Positions 25,571 to 35,023 of a stretch of 64,000 bases of DNA are shown one piece after another. A program made the translations under genes and the position numbers. The notes below the pieces were generated by a model. It was not told where the DNA came from. It searched no databases and worked only from the letters and a program-made list of their open reading frames with translations. Position 1 is the first letter of the stretch. Every line of letters begins with the position of its first letter. Source of the DNA: Oceaniglobus indicus (GTDB taxonomy: Bacteria; Pseudomonadota; Alphaproteobacteria; Rhodobacterales; Rhodobacteraceae); assembly GCF_002751875.1 (NCBI RefSeq), contig NZ_NMZM01000001.1, forward strand, positions 434,001-498,000. Reading direction: 5' to 3'.

Positions 25571-27372
25571 GACGCCTTCTCTTCCAGCTCAAGCCACTCG
25601 GTTTCTGCCTCGGCCAGCTTTTCCTGACGCGAAACAAGGGCTTGGGTCGCCTTCTTGAACTTGACGGGTTCGCGGGTGAACAACTCGGGATCGGCCAGAA
25701 GCGTTTCCAGCTTGGCGATTTCGGCCTCCAGCCGTGCGATTTCGTCCGGCAAGGTTTCAAGGCGGTGGGTTTCCGAAAAGCTCATCTTGGCGGGCTTCGC
25801 TTTTGCCGGCTTGTCTTCTTTGGGCTTTGTCGGGGCGGTCGGGGCCGCTTCGGGTTCGGTTCGCGCACCGCGTTGGGCGCGGTAATCGCTCCACCCGCCG
25901 GCATAGACGGTGGCGCGTCCGTCGCCTTCCATCGCCACGGTGGTGTCCGCCACCCGGTCAAGGAAATCGCGGTCGTGCGAGACCAGCAGAACGGTGCCGT
26001 CGTAATCGCCCAGCAGATCCTGCATCAGGTCCAGCGTTTCGACATCCAGATCGTTGGTCGGTTCGTCCAGGATCAACACGTTGCTTTGACGTGCCATCAG
26101 TTTGGCCAGCAACAGACGCGCCTTTTCGCCGCCCGACAGGGATCGGACGGGCGCGCGGGCCTGTGCCTCGGAAAACAGGAAATCCTTGAGGTATCCGACG
26201 ACGTGGCGCGGCGCGCCGCGCACCATCACCTGATCCGCCGCGCCCGAAACGCCCAGACCCGGATCGCCGGTCAGGTTTTCCCAAAGCGTCGCGTCGGTGT
26301 CCAGTTGCGCGCGGTTCTGGTCGAACACCGCGATATCCAGGTTGGTGCCAAGCTGGACCGTGCCGGTGTCGGGTTCGATTTCGCCGGTCAGCATCTTCAG
26401 CAGCGTCGTCTTGCCCACGCCGTTGGGCCCGACAAAGGCGACGCGCTGGCCGCGCTGAATCCGCAGATCGAACGGGGCAAGGATCACCTTGTCGCCGAAA
26501 GCCTTTGAAATGCCTTGAACTTCGACAACGCGCTTGCCGCTTTTCGGCCCCGCCTCAAGCGCCATGTCGGCGGTGCCCTGCCGCCTGATCTGTTCCGAAC
26601 GCTCGGCGCGCAATTCGCCCAACGCGCGCACGCGGCCCTGGTTGCGCTTGCGCCGGGCCGAGATGCCTTCGACCGCCCAACGCGCTTCGGCCTTGATCTT
26701 GCGATCCAGCTTGTGGCGCTGCATGTCCTCTTCTTCCCAGACGGTATCGCGCCATTCCTCGAAGGAATCAAACCCCTTGTCCTGGCGGCGCACCTGCCCG
26801 CGGTCGATCCACAGCGTCGCCTTGGCCAGACGGCGCAGGAACGCACGGTCGTGCGAGATCAGCACGAAGGCGGTGCGGGTCGACGACAGCTCATCTTCCA
26901 GCCAGGCGATCGCCTCGATGTCCAGATGGTTCGTCGGCTCGTCCAACAGCATCAGGCCCGGCGCCTCGGCCAGCAGTTTCGCCAGCGCGGCGCGGCGCTT
27001 TTCACCGCCGCTGGCGACCGCCGTGTCGCGATCCGGGTCGAACTTCAGGCCCTCGGCCACCATGGCGACGCGGTATTCCTCGCCCACGTCCAGCGCGGAG
27101 GCGGCGTAATCGCCCAGCGTCGCGAAACCGGACATGTCGGGATCCTGTTCCATGTATCCGACGCCGGTGCCCGGCGAGATGACGACATCGCCCCTGTCGG
27201 GTTCGACCAGACCGGCCATCACCTTCATGAGGGTGGATTTGCCCGACCCGTTGCGCCCGACCAGGGCGACACGGTCGCCCGGCTGGATCACCAGATCGAG
27301 ATCGGAAAACACCGGATCGCCGCCGAAAGTCAGGGAGATGCCAGAGAGCTGAAGAAGGGGTGCGCGTGCCAT
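25567..27372 (-). CDS. ABC-F family ATPase (Uup-like)
   Basis: 601 aa with two ABC domains and no membrane part. Walker A motifs are GRNGSGKST (first) and GPNGVGKTT (second); signatures are SGGEKRRA and [11 protein letters not shown]; each domain has an [10 protein letters not shown] or [11 protein letters not shown] Walker B. A C-terminal coiled-coil ([16 protein letters not shown], then [14 protein letters not shown]) marks the Uup subgroup, linked to ribosome function and DNA structure binding. It probably acts on the ribosome rather than in transport. It is convergent with rlmE, sharing stop bases, and divergent from the first TRAP operon. Confidence 0.93.
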   Translation of the reverse strand: MARAPLLQLSGISLTFGGDPVFSDLDLVIQPGDRVALVGRNGSGKSTLMKVMAGLVEPDRGDVVISPGTGVGYMEQDPDMSGFATLGDYAASALDVGEEYRVAMVAEGLKFDPDRDTAVASGGEKRRAALAKLLAEAPGLMLLDEPTNHLDIEAIAWLEDELSSTRTAFVLISHDRAFLRRLAKATLWIDRGQVRRQDKGFDSFEEWRDTVWEEEDMQRHKLDRKIKAEARWAVEGISARRKRNQGRVRALGELRAERSEQIRRQGTADMALEAGPKSGKRVVEVQGISKAFGDKVILAPFDLRIQRGQRVAFVGPNGVGKTTLLKMLTGEIEPDTGTVQLGTNLDIAVFDQNRAQLDTDATLWENLTGDPGLGVSGAADQVMVRGAPRHVVGYLKDFLFSEAQARAPVRSLSGGEKARLLLAKLMARQSNVLILDEPTNDLDVETLDLMQDLLGDYDGTVLLVSHDRDFLDRVADTTVAMEGDGRATVYAGGWSDYRAQRGARTEPEAAPTAPTKPKEDKPAKAKPAKMSFSETHRLETLPDEIARLEAEIAKLETLLADPELFTREPVKFKKATQALVSRQEKLAEAETEWLELEEKAS

Positions 27373-27559
27373 GGCTGGCAGCTATACATGGCCCGTGCGA
27401 AGGTCAACGGGCCGCACGCCACGGCCCGCCGGCCCCGGCACGATTTGACGCAAATTCCGTAACGGCCCCGGCATCGGCGCAAGATTCCCTGTTGGCGGGA
27501 TCGCCGCCTTGCGCCTATGGTTCTGACCAATGCAAAAAAAATGTCTGGGAGGACACCCG

Positions 27560-28570
27560 ATGAACAAGCTGTTGGGCCGTGTGGCCGTTGCCGCCCTTGC
27601 CACTGCCTTCGCCACCGAGGCGATGGCGACCGAATGGAATGTCTCGCTCTGGGGCAAGCGGCGGGCATTCACCGAACACGTCGAAAAGCTGGCCGAGCTG
27701 GTCAGCGAAAAGACCGACGGCGCGTTCACGCTGAACATTTCCTACGGTGGTCTCAGCAACGAGCGCGAGAACCTTGACGGCATTTCCATCGGCGCCTTCG
27801 AGATGGCGCAGTTCTGTGCCGGCTATCACGCCGACAAGAACCCGTCGATCACGGTGATGGAACTGCCGTTTCTCGGCATCGAAACGCTGGAGCAGGAAAC
27901 CGAGATCTCGATGGCCGTCTATGAGCATCCGGCCGTGGCCGAGGATCTGGCCCGCTGGAACGCGACCTTGCTGATGCCGTCGCCCCTGCCCCAATACAAC
28001 CTGATCGGCATGGGCGATGCCCCCGAAAAGCTGGCGGATTTCGAAGGCATGTCGGTGCGCGCCACGGGCGGCATCGGTGCGGCGATGGAAGCGGTCGGCG
28101 CGGTGCCCACCTCGATGTCCGCCACCGAGGTGCGCCAGGCGATGGACAGCGGTGTCGTCAAGGCGGTGTCCTTCGCGCCCCACGCCCACATGTCGTTCGG
28201 CACCACGGAAAACGCCGATTGGTGGACGACGAACCTGAACCCCGGCACCGTCAACTGTCCCGTCGTCGCCAACACCGATGCGCTGAACGCGCTGAGCGAT
28301 GACGAACGCGAGGCGCTGATGTCGTCGATCGACGCCGCGATGGATCATTACATCGACTATTACAACAACGAGACGATGGCCAAGTGGGGGCCCCTGCTGG
28401 ACGAAAAGGGGATTCAGCGGATCGAGTTCACGCCCGAGCAACTGGCCGAGTTCAAGTCGAAGGCGGCGGAACCCGCCGCCCAGGCATGGATCGAGGAAAA
28501 CGCCGGCCGCGGCCTGCCCGCGCAGGAGCTTTATGACCTCGTGACCGGCATGGTCGCGAACGGATCGTAA
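27560..28570 (+). CDS. TRAP transporter solute-binding protein (DctP family), operon 1
   Basis: 336 aa. A signal peptide (MNKLLGRVAVAALATAFATEAMA) leads into a DctP-type periplasmic binding protein. The segment GMSVRATGGIGAAMEAVGAVP carries the Arg that normally grips the substrate carboxylate, so an organic acid is the likely ligand; the exact one is unknown. GGGAGG precedes the ATG. It heads a P-Q-M operon, and a 10-bp hairpin lies between it and the next gene, a common way to make more binding protein than membrane subunits. Its promoter lies in the region shared with the divergent ABC-F gene. Confidence 0.93.
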   Translation: MNKLLGRVAVAALATAFATEAMATEWNVSLWGKRRAFTEHVEKLAELVSEKTDGAFTLNISYGGLSNERENLDGISIGAFEMAQFCAGYHADKNPSITVMELPFLGIETLEQETEISMAVYEHPAVAEDLARWNATLLMPSPLPQYNLIGMGDAPEKLADFEGMSVRATGGIGAAMEAVGAVPTSMSATEVRQAMDSGVVKAVSFAPHAHMSFGTTENADWWTTNLNPGTVNCPVVANTDALNALSDDEREALMSSIDAAMDHYIDYYNNETMAKWGPLLDEKGIQRIEFTPEQLAEFKSKAAEPAAQAWIEENAGRGLPAQELYDLVTGMVANGS

Positions 28571-28587
28571 TCCGCGCACGCCGGTTC

Positions 28588-28617
28588 GGGTGCGGCGTTC
28601 TTCGGGTCGCCGCACCC
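28588..28617 (+). promoter_or_regulatory. Intercistronic hairpin between DctP and DctQ of TRAP operon 1
   Basis: A 10-bp perfect stem (GGGTGCGGCG / CGCCGCACCC) with a 10-nt loop and no T-run. It starts 17 bases past the binding-protein stop, so it probably stabilises the upstream mRNA or lowers downstream expression rather than ending transcription. Confidence 0.6.
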
Positions 28618-28636
28618 CGTTGCCAAAGGACATCCC

Positions 28637-29278
28637 ATGGCCAGTTCCGCATCCGTCCTTGAAGACGGCTCGCTTCTGTCACGTCTTGACCGCGGCTTGT
28701 TCCGCCTTGAAACCGTGCTGTGCCTGATCTCGGGTCTGGCCGTGTTTTCGCTGATGCTGATGGCGGTATGGAACGTCGGCGGGCGCAATGTTTTCGGCGC
28801 CCCCTTGCGCGGCTATGTCGACTGGATCGAACAGGCGATGCCGCTGATCGCCTTCATGGGCATCGCGTTCACCCAACGGGTCGGCGGCCACATCCGCATG
28901 GACATGGTGGTGGGCGCGCTGAAGGGCCGCGCGCTGTGGCTGGCCGAACTGGTGACGACGCTGGCGATCCTGATCCTGATGGTGCTGATGGTCTGGGGCA
29001 CCTGGGCGCATTTCCAGCGCAGCTTCGATTTCGCCTCGCCCCTGTGGTCGCGCGACAGTTCGATCGACATCGGCCTGCCGCTGTGGCCCGCAAAGCTGTT
29101 GGTGCCGGTTGCATTTTCGGTGCTGTGCCTGCGGCTGGTGTTGCAGGTCTGGGGCTATGGCCGGGCGCTGATCCTCGGGCTGGACAATCCCGTCGCCGTG
29201 CCATTGGTCCAGAGCGTGGCCGAAATCGCCGCCGCCGAGGCCGAGTTGATGACCGCCGGCCCCAAGGGAAACCGCTGA
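28637..29278 (+). CDS. TRAP transporter small permease (DctQ family), operon 1
   Basis: 213 aa, four membrane segments (about 30-50, 68-85, 103-125 and 155-178). The family block VGGRNVFGAPLRGYVDWIEQAMPLIAFMGIAF is clear. It forms the small membrane subunit with DctM and works with the periplasmic DctP. The C-terminal tail after the last helix is longer than in many DctQ proteins. It sits between the hairpin and DctM, whose ATG lies one base after its stop. Confidence 0.9.
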   Translation: MASSASVLEDGSLLSRLDRGLFRLETVLCLISGLAVFSLMLMAVWNVGGRNVFGAPLRGYVDWIEQAMPLIAFMGIAFTQRVGGHIRMDMVVGALKGRALWLAELVTTLAILILMVLMVWGTWAHFQRSFDFASPLWSRDSSIDIGLPLWPAKLLVPVAFSVLCLRLVLQVWGYGRALILGLDNPVAVPLVQSVAEIAAAEAELMTAGPKGNR

Positions 29279-29279
29279 C

Positions 29280-30680
29280 ATGACCTCCATCGAAATCGGC
29301 ATCGCGGTATCGGCCGGGATGCTTGTGCTTGTCATCGTGGGGATGCGGGTCGCCTTTGCCGCCGCATTGGCCGGTGTGGTGGGGCTGGTCTGGATCTTCT
29401 GGGCCAAGAAGGGATACGCGGGCGACGAGTTCTTCTGGGCGCTGACGGTGGCCGTGAAAACCGCCGGCCAGGTGCCCCATTCCAAGATCTCGTCCCAGGC
29501 GCTGTCGCTGATCCCGACGTTCATCCTGATCGGATACCTGGCGTATTACGCGGGGCTTACGCAGGCCTTGTTCGAGGCCGCGCGCCGCTGGGTCGGCTGG
29601 CTGCCCGGCGGTCTGGGTGTCGCCACGGTGTTCGCAACTGCGGGGTTTGCCGCCGTGTCTGGGGCATCGGTCGCCACATCCGCCGTCTTCGCGCGCATCG
29701 CCATCCCCGAAATGCTGAAGATCGGATATGACAAGAAATTCGCGGCCGGAGTCGTTGCGGCGGCGGGCACGCTGGCCTCGCTGATCCCGCCCTCGGCGAT
29801 CCTTGTCATTTATGCGATCATTGTCGAACAGGACGTGGGCAAACTGTTGCTGGCCGGGTTCATTCCCGGCGTCTTCTCGGCGCTGGTCTATACCGGGCTG
29901 ATCGTCGGCATGGCGCTGATCCTGCCGAACTTCGGCCCGCCGGTGCGCGGCTTTACCTGGCGCCAGCGGTTCGCGTCCCTGCCCCCGGCCCTGCCCATCG
30001 TCTTTGTCGTCGTGATCATCATCTTCTTCATCTACAACCCCTTCGGCGGCGACGCCTGGGGCACCCCGACCGAGGGTGGCGCGCTGGGCGCCTTTGTCGT
30101 GCTGCTGATGGCGCTGTGGCACGGGATGCGCTGGGCCGAGCTGAAATCGGCCCTGCTGGAAACCGCCAAGCTGGCCGTGATGATATTCTCGATCATCTGG
30201 GGCGTGCTGATCTATGTGCGGTTCCTGGGCTTTGCCGATCTGCCCGGCGCGTTTTCCGACTGGATCACGGGGCTTGAGCAATCGCCGATGCTGACGCTGG
30301 TGCTGATCCTGCTGGCCTATGCGGTGCTGGGGATGTTCATGGACGCCATCGGGATGCTGCTGCTGACGCTGCCGGTGGTCTATCCGGCGGTGATGGCGCT
30401 GAACGGCGGCGCGGGGGTGTCCGCGGCCGAGTCGGCATTCGGCATGTCGGGACCGATGTGCGCGATCTGGTTCGGCATCCTGGTGGTCAAGATGGCAGAA
30501 TTCTGCCTGATCACGCCGCCCATCGGCCTGAACTGTTTCGTCGTCGCCGGTGTGCGTGACGATCTGACGGTGCAGGACGTGTTCAAAGGGGTCGCGCCGT
30601 TCTTCGTCGCCGACGCGCTGACGATCGCGGGTCTGGTCGCCTTCCCCGCGATCGTGCTGTGGTTGCCGTCACTGGCGTGA
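29280..30680 (+). CDS. TRAP transporter large permease (DctM family), operon 1
   Basis: 466 aa, about 12-13 hydrophobic segments. Family motifs include SGASVATSAVFARIAIPEM, LIPPSAILVIYAII, TPTEGGALGAFV and FGILVVKMAEFCLITPPIGLNCFVV. It is the sodium-coupled transport subunit. It has an extra hydrophilic insertion near residues 45-65 (KKGYAGDEFFWALTVAVKTAG), typical of the longer DctM subgroup. The operon ends here, convergent with the L,D-transpeptidase. Confidence 0.93.
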   Translation: MTSIEIGIAVSAGMLVLVIVGMRVAFAAALAGVVGLVWIFWAKKGYAGDEFFWALTVAVKTAGQVPHSKISSQALSLIPTFILIGYLAYYAGLTQALFEAARRWVGWLPGGLGVATVFATAGFAAVSGASVATSAVFARIAIPEMLKIGYDKKFAAGVVAAAGTLASLIPPSAILVIYAIIVEQDVGKLLLAGFIPGVFSALVYTGLIVGMALILPNFGPPVRGFTWRQRFASLPPALPIVFVVVIIIFFIYNPFGGDAWGTPTEGGALGAFVVLLMALWHGMRWAELKSALLETAKLAVMIFSIIWGVLIYVRFLGFADLPGAFSDWITGLEQSPMLTLVLILLAYAVLGMFMDAIGMLLLTLPVVYPAVMALNGGAGVSAAESAFGMSGPMCAIWFGILVVKMAEFCLITPPIGLNCFVVAGVRDDLTVQDVFKGVAPFFVADALTIAGLVAFPAIVLWLPSLA

Positions 30681-30700
30681 ACCGCCCCGCGGCGCCGAAA

Positions 30701-31258
30701 TCAGATCAGACGCACCTGCGTGCCCACCGGGCAGATCTGGAACAGCTCGGCAATCTTCGCATTGTAGAGCCCGATGCAGCCATCGGATGACCGCCGCCCG
30801 ATCTTGCGGGTATCATGGGTGCCATGGATGATATACGCGGGCCAGCTGAGATACATCGCATGGGTGCCGAGGGGGTTGTCCGGGCCCGGCGGCATATAGC
30901 GATAATGCGGAAAGCGTTCCATCATCGACGCGGTCGGGGTCCAGTCCGGGCCCTCCTTCTTGCGCACGATGCTGGTATAGCCGCGCTTGGTCAGTTCCTC
31001 GCTGATCGGCACGGACGTCGGATAGACGCGGTAATCAGAGCCGTCGCCGCTCCAGTAATGCAGCGCGCGCGATCCGGTGTCGGCGACGATGGTGGCCACG
31101 CCCAGATCATCGAAGTGATCCTGCCAACGCTGGGTGACGAACCCCGAAGCATTGCGCCGGTCAACGGTCTGCGCGCGCAGGACGGCGGGCATCGCAAGGC
31201 CACCGGCCACGGCGAACCCGGACATCAGCGCGCCACGTCTTGTCATGGAACTGCTCAT
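30701..31258 (-). CDS. L,D-transpeptidase (YkuD domain)
   Basis: 185 aa. A twin-arginine-like signal (MSSSMTRRGALMSGFAVAGGLAMPAVLRAQ) is followed by a YkuD domain. The catalytic region contains His145 (IIHGTH) and nucleophile Cys161 in RRSSDGCIGLYN; the family's usual SHGC reads SDGC. These enzymes form 3-3 peptidoglycan cross-links or attach proteins to the wall, in the periplasm. AGGAAAGAG precedes the first ATG. It stands alone between the end of TRAP operon 1 and the GntR genes. Confidence 0.9.
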   Translation of the reverse strand: MSSSMTRRGALMSGFAVAGGLAMPAVLRAQTVDRRNASGFVTQRWQDHFDDLGVATIVADTGSRALHYWSGDGSDYRVYPTSVPISEELTKRGYTSIVRKKEGPDWTPTASMMERFPHYRYMPPGPDNPLGTHAMYLSWPAYIIHGTHDTRKIGRRSSDGCIGLYNAKIAELFQICPVGTQVRLI

Positions 31259-31425
31259 ACTCTTTCCTTTCTTCCAGCCGCGTCGGCCAAACCCCAGTGG
31301 GTGCGGCCCATAGAACAGCCACTCTGAGATTTAAGACCGCCACACCGATGCTGCAACCGCGTCCACCCCTGTCTGAAACAACAAGAACGAGGATGTGATG
31401 CGATGTCAGCAGATTGGGCCGGACA

Positions 31426-32103
31426 TCAGGGGTTCAGGGCGATCCGCCGCGCGCTTTCGATGTGCCGGGTCACCGCATCGGCGGCGGCGGCCGCATCGCG
31501 GGCCTCGAGCGCGGCGATGATGCACAGGTGTTCGCCCATGGCATCGGCCACCCGGCCTTCGATGCGCACCCGTTCGTTGTGGATCAGGCGGATCTTGACC
31601 GCGTTGACGGCATAGGCGGCGGTGATGATCGAATTGTCCGTCGCCCCGACGATGGTGTCGTGCAGGCCCCAGTCGATCCGTTGGGCGCGGGCGTTATCCT
31701 CGGCCCCAAGCGTTCCGGCCAGTGCCGCATCGCGCATGGCCTCGTGGCTGCGGCGCAGGTCGGCAAGCGCGGCGTCGGTGATCTGCGCACACAGGATCGC
31801 CACCGCCTCGCGTTCGATGATGGCGCGAAACTGGAACGCCTCGCGGATCAGGTTCAGATCGATCGGTGCGATCTGCATCCCGCGCCTTGGCATGGTGCGC
31901 AGCAGGCCCTCGGCCTCGAGCCGTGGCACGACCTCGCGGATCGCGCCCAGCGGCAGGCCGGTGATATCCACCATCTCGCGCTGGGTCAGGAACTGGCCGG
32001 GGCGCAACTGACGCGACAGGAGCTTCTGGGTGAAGCTGTCATAGGCCTGATCGCGCGGTGGCGTGTCCGGGGGGTGGGCGGGATCGGTGCGGGAGCGGTC
32101 CAT
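31426..32103 (-). CDS. GntR family transcriptional regulator (FCD/VanR type), copy A
   Basis: 225 aa. An N-terminal winged helix (about 20-85; LRPGQFLTQREMVDITGLPLGAIREVV then LEAEGLLRTMPRRGMQI) and an all-helical FCD ligand domain (about 95-220) are seen. FCD proteins bind small carboxylic acids. It resembles the GntR protein immediately upstream (97 bases away) over the whole length, so the two look like a tandem duplication. Its ligand is probably linked to the neighbouring lyase and TRAP genes. The start at MDRSRTDP is the most natural; the frame stays open upstream. Confidence 0.88.
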   Translation of the reverse strand: MDRSRTDPAHPPDTPPRDQAYDSFTQKLLSRQLRPGQFLTQREMVDITGLPLGAIREVVPRLEAEGLLRTMPRRGMQIAPIDLNLIREAFQFRAIIEREAVAILCAQITDAALADLRRSHEAMRDAALAGTLGAEDNARAQRIDWGLHDTIVGATDNSIITAAYAVNAVKIRLIHNERVRIEGRVADAMGEHLCIIAALEARDAAAAADAVTRHIESARRIALNP

Positions 32104-32200
32104 CGGGATCTCACGGTTTGGGACCGGATGCGCGGCATTCCGGCCTCGGGCTGGCACGATCAATAGCGATCCGGCCGCAAATCGTAATCCGACGGCGCAC

Positions 32201-32866
32201 TCAGCCCTGCATGGCGTTGGAATGGGATCTGCGGATGTGCGTTTCCATCGCGGCCACGGCCGTCCCCCGGTCACGCGCCAACAGCGCGTCGATCACCGCC
32301 AGATGATCGCGAAAGGCCTGCTCCAGCGTCTCGGCCGACAGCCGGATCCGGTCGCGGTTTATCAGCCGTATCCGGATGGCGTTGACCGCATTGGCCCGGA
32401 TCAACAGGGCGTTGCCCGTGGTATCGATCAGCAGCTGGTGAAACGCGGTGTCGATCTGCTGGCATTCGTCCAGGAACCCGTCCGTCGCGGTCTGCACCGC
32501 CAGCCGGTCCAGATGCAGACGGCGCTGGTGGTGCAGGATATCGTCCGCCAGCCGATCGACACAGACGATTACCGCCTCGCGTTCCAGCGCCATGCGCAAG
32601 CCGAAGGCATCGCGGATCATCGCCAGATCGACCACCGTGATCTGGATTCCCCGTTGCGGCATGACGCGCAACAGACCCTCGGTCTCCAGCCGGGGCAGCA
32701 ATTCACGCAGCGCCCCGATGGACAGATCCAGCATCTGCATCAGCGTGCGTTGCGACACGAACTGACCCGGCTGCAACGCCCCCGACAACAGCGCCGCCTG
32801 AAACCGTTCATAGGCGGCCAGCTTGCCGGGAACCGGCGGCGCGTCGGAGGATCGCGTGGTTGCCAT
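32201..32866 (-). CDS. GntR family transcriptional regulator (FCD/VanR type), copy B
   Basis: 221 aa, same architecture as copy A: winged helix (LQPGQFVSQRTLMQMLDLSIGALREL, LETEGLLRVMPQRGIQI) and FCD domain with the helical ligand site (DTAFHQLLIDTTGNALLI). It starts 10 bases after the stop of the DapA-like gene, so both are likely one transcript. It is the best candidate to bind the inverted repeat between the DapA-like gene and TRAP operon 2. Confidence 0.88.
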   Translation of the reverse strand: MATTRSSDAPPVPGKLAAYERFQAALLSGALQPGQFVSQRTLMQMLDLSIGALRELLPRLETEGLLRVMPQRGIQITVVDLAMIRDAFGLRMALEREAVIVCVDRLADDILHHQRRLHLDRLAVQTATDGFLDECQQIDTAFHQLLIDTTGNALLIRANAVNAIRIRLINRDRIRLSAETLEQAFRDHLAVIDALLARDRGTAVAAMETHIRRSHSNAMQG

Positions 32867-32876
32867 CTATGCGCCG

Positions 32877-33797
32877 TCACTCGCCGTGGGCATAGGCGAA
32901 CCCGGTTTCATCCACCATCGCCACGACCCGCCGCGCGGTGGCGTCGTCAAGCGCGCGCAGCGGCGGCATCACCTGGCTCAGGCCCGGATCGTCGCCATAG
33001 ATCGCCAGCGCCGCCTTGATCGCCGCCAGACCGCCGTTGCCGTCCAGCACCTCGATCCTGCGGGCTGACTTTTCCGACGCTTCCGCCGCCTCGGCACTGT
33101 CGGGATCGGCCACGATCCGGCGCAGATCGGCGGCAAACAGGTTCGGCATGCCGCCGATGATCCCCGCCCCACCAGCGCGCAGAAGATGCGGCAACACCCG
33201 GTCGTCACCCGTAAAGATCGACAGCGCCGGAAAGGTCTTGGCCAGCATGATCCCGTTGTCCAGATCGCCGGTGGAATCCTTCATGCCGATCACCCGGTCG
33301 CCGAACCGGTCGATCATCATCGCCACCAGGTCAGGCGAATACGGCACGCCGGAAAACTGCGGGATGTTGTACAGGACCAGATCCACGGGCGGGGCATCGC
33401 GTTCGGCGATCTCGGTGGCGGCGGCGAAGAAATCGACGATGCCGGCATCGGTCCAGAACGGATAATAGAACGGCGGCAGCACCAGCGCGGCGCGGCACCC
33501 CAACAGCCCGGCGGTGCGCAGCGACAGCGCGGCGTCCGCCACCGTGGGCGTCATGACCGACGGCAGTTGGCGCGCCATGTCGATGCCGGCCTCGGCCAGC
33601 TCATGCAGCGCGGCGGCTTTCTGTGCGCTGCCCAGCGACGCACCCTCGCCCGTCGTGCCGAAGGTCGAGACATAGTCGCAGCCGTCGGCGTGCAACCGCC
33701 CGATGTGGCGGGCCAGGCGGGCGACGTCGATCTCGCCCCCTGCGGTGACCGGGGTGACGGACGCGGCGATGACACCGGCAAGGCGGGGTTTGGTCAA
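32877..33797 (-). CDS. Dihydrodipicolinate synthase family protein (aldolase/lyase), copy 1
   Basis: 306 aa TIM barrel of the DapA/NanA superfamily. Schiff-base Lys173 (IGMKDSTGDL) and Tyr143 (LYNIPQFSG) are present, and the FGTTGEGASL loop replaces the standard GTTGE. It is probably not lysine-biosynthetic DapA; members next to GntR and TRAP genes usually cleave or make sugar acids or hydroxy-keto acids using pyruvate. It is divergent from a TRAP operon that ends in AceE, which would use any pyruvate released. The specific substrate is unknown. Confidence 0.88.
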   Translation of the reverse strand: MTKPRLAGVIAASVTPVTAGGEIDVARLARHIGRLHADGCDYVSTFGTTGEGASLGSAQKAAALHELAEAGIDMARQLPSVMTPTVADAALSLRTAGLLGCRAALVLPPFYYPFWTDAGIVDFFAAATEIAERDAPPVDLVLYNIPQFSGVPYSPDLVAMMIDRFGDRVIGMKDSTGDLDNGIMLAKTFPALSIFTGDDRVLPHLLRAGGAGIIGGMPNLFAADLRRIVADPDSAEAAEASEKSARRIEVLDGNGGLAAIKAALAIYGDDPGLSQVMPPLRALDDATARRVVAMVDETGFAYAHGE

Positions 33798-33820
33798 GGG
33801 GGCTCTCCATGGCGTTCATG

Positions 33821-33835
33821 ACTGATACGATCAGT
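33821..33835. promoter_or_regulatory. Candidate operator (inverted repeat) between the DapA-like gene and TRAP operon 2
   Basis: A perfect palindrome ACTGAT-ACG-ATCAGT lies 24 bases upstream of the DapA-like start and about 120 bases before the DctP start. Its size and location suit an FCD-type GntR dimer controlling both directions. The assignment to the neighbouring GntR genes is inference. Confidence 0.55.
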
Positions 33836-33952
33836 CTGTCACCTTTGATGTTTACAGAACCGCGCGATTGTTGCAACGTTCTTTGACACCGCGTTCCACA
33901 CTTGCCCATCGGGCGGCGGAACCGGACAGATGTGCATTCAGGGAGGAACGGC

Positions 33953-34957
33953 ATGACGAAATTGGGAAAGATCACCGCACGGCTGGCAGGGTCGGTCGCG
34001 ATTACCGCATTGGGCGCGACGCTGGCGCTGGCGCAGGACACGATCGAGCTGAAGTTCACCACCGCATCGGTGCCCAGTGACATCCACACCCAGGCCATGC
34101 AGGTGTTCAAGGACACCCTGAACGACGCCGCGCCCGACCGCTTCGATGTGCAACTTTACGATTCGGGCAAGTTGTTCGCTCAGGGGGCCGATCTGGATGC
34201 GCTGCAACGAGGCAACGCCGAGCTGGCCTATGTCTCGTTCCAGCAGATCGCCGATGCGATCCCGGAATACGGCCTGTTCACCGCCGGTTACCTGTTCCAG
34301 AACCCCCAGCACCTGCGCGCCGTCATGGAAAGCGAGATCGGCACCGAGGTGAAAAAGCGCGTGGCCGAGGACATGGGTCTGCACATCCTCGACATCTGCT
34401 ATCTCGGCACGCGCCAGTTGAACCTGCGCGATGTGCGCGAGGTGAACACGCCCGCCGACATGGACGGGGTCAAGCTGCGGATGCCGGGGTCGGACGCCTG
34501 GCTGTTCCTTGGCAAGGCCCTGGGCGCACAGCCGACACCGGTGCCCTTCTCCGAGGTTTACCTGGCGCTGCAGACCGGCACCATCGACGGCCAGGACAAC
34601 CCCCTGCCCACGGTCGAGGCCGCCAAGTTCTATGAGGTGACCAAGCAGATCACCCTGACATCGCACCTGGTGGACGGCGTGAACATCATGGTGAACGACC
34701 AGACCTGGGAGCAGTTGAGCGACGACGAGAAGACGGCGATGCAGGACGCCGCTGTCGCCGCCTGCGACTGGAACAACGACAAGCGCATCTCGGAAGAGGC
34801 GCGGCTGGTCGAATTCTTCGAATCCGAAGGGCTGACGGTGACGACGCCCGACGTCGACGCGTTCCGCAGCCACGTTCAGGACTATTACATGACCTCCGAC
34901 CGCGCCAAGGACTGGCCCGAAGGCTGGGTCGACCTGATCAATGCGCTGGCACCGTAA
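33953..34957 (+). CDS. TRAP transporter solute-binding protein (DctP family), operon 2
   Basis: 334 aa with a signal peptide (MTKLGKITARLAGSVAITALG, then ATLALAQ). The DctP signature DGVKLRMPGSDAWLFLGKALGAQPTPVPFSEVY (about 177-210) holds the conserved substrate-binding Arg, and QTGTIDGQDNPLPTVEAAKF follows. The ligand is a carboxylate; context (GntR, DapA-like lyase, AceE) suggests a keto or sugar acid. GGGAGG precedes the ATG. A strong hairpin follows before DctQ. Confidence 0.94.
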   Translation: MTKLGKITARLAGSVAITALGATLALAQDTIELKFTTASVPSDIHTQAMQVFKDTLNDAAPDRFDVQLYDSGKLFAQGADLDALQRGNAELAYVSFQQIADAIPEYGLFTAGYLFQNPQHLRAVMESEIGTEVKKRVAEDMGLHILDICYLGTRQLNLRDVREVNTPADMDGVKLRMPGSDAWLFLGKALGAQPTPVPFSEVYLALQTGTIDGQDNPLPTVEAAKFYEVTKQITLTSHLVDGVNIMVNDQTWEQLSDDEKTAMQDAAVAACDWNNDKRISEEARLVEFFESEGLTVTTPDVDAFRSHVQDYYMTSDRAKDWPEGWVDLINALAP

Positions 34958-34971
34958 ACCGGCACGGATCG

Positions 34972-35006
34972 GACAGGGGCGGGCGCGCGCGGCACCCGCC
35001 CCTGTC
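34972..35006 (+). promoter_or_regulatory. Intercistronic hairpin between DctP and DctQ of TRAP operon 2
   Basis: A perfect 12-bp stem (GACAGGGGCGGG / CCCGCCCCTGTC) with an 11-nt loop, 14 bases past the DctP stop and without a T-run. It parallels the hairpin at the same place in TRAP operon 1. Confidence 0.65.
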
Positions 35007-35023
35007 ATGTTCGGGGATTCTTC

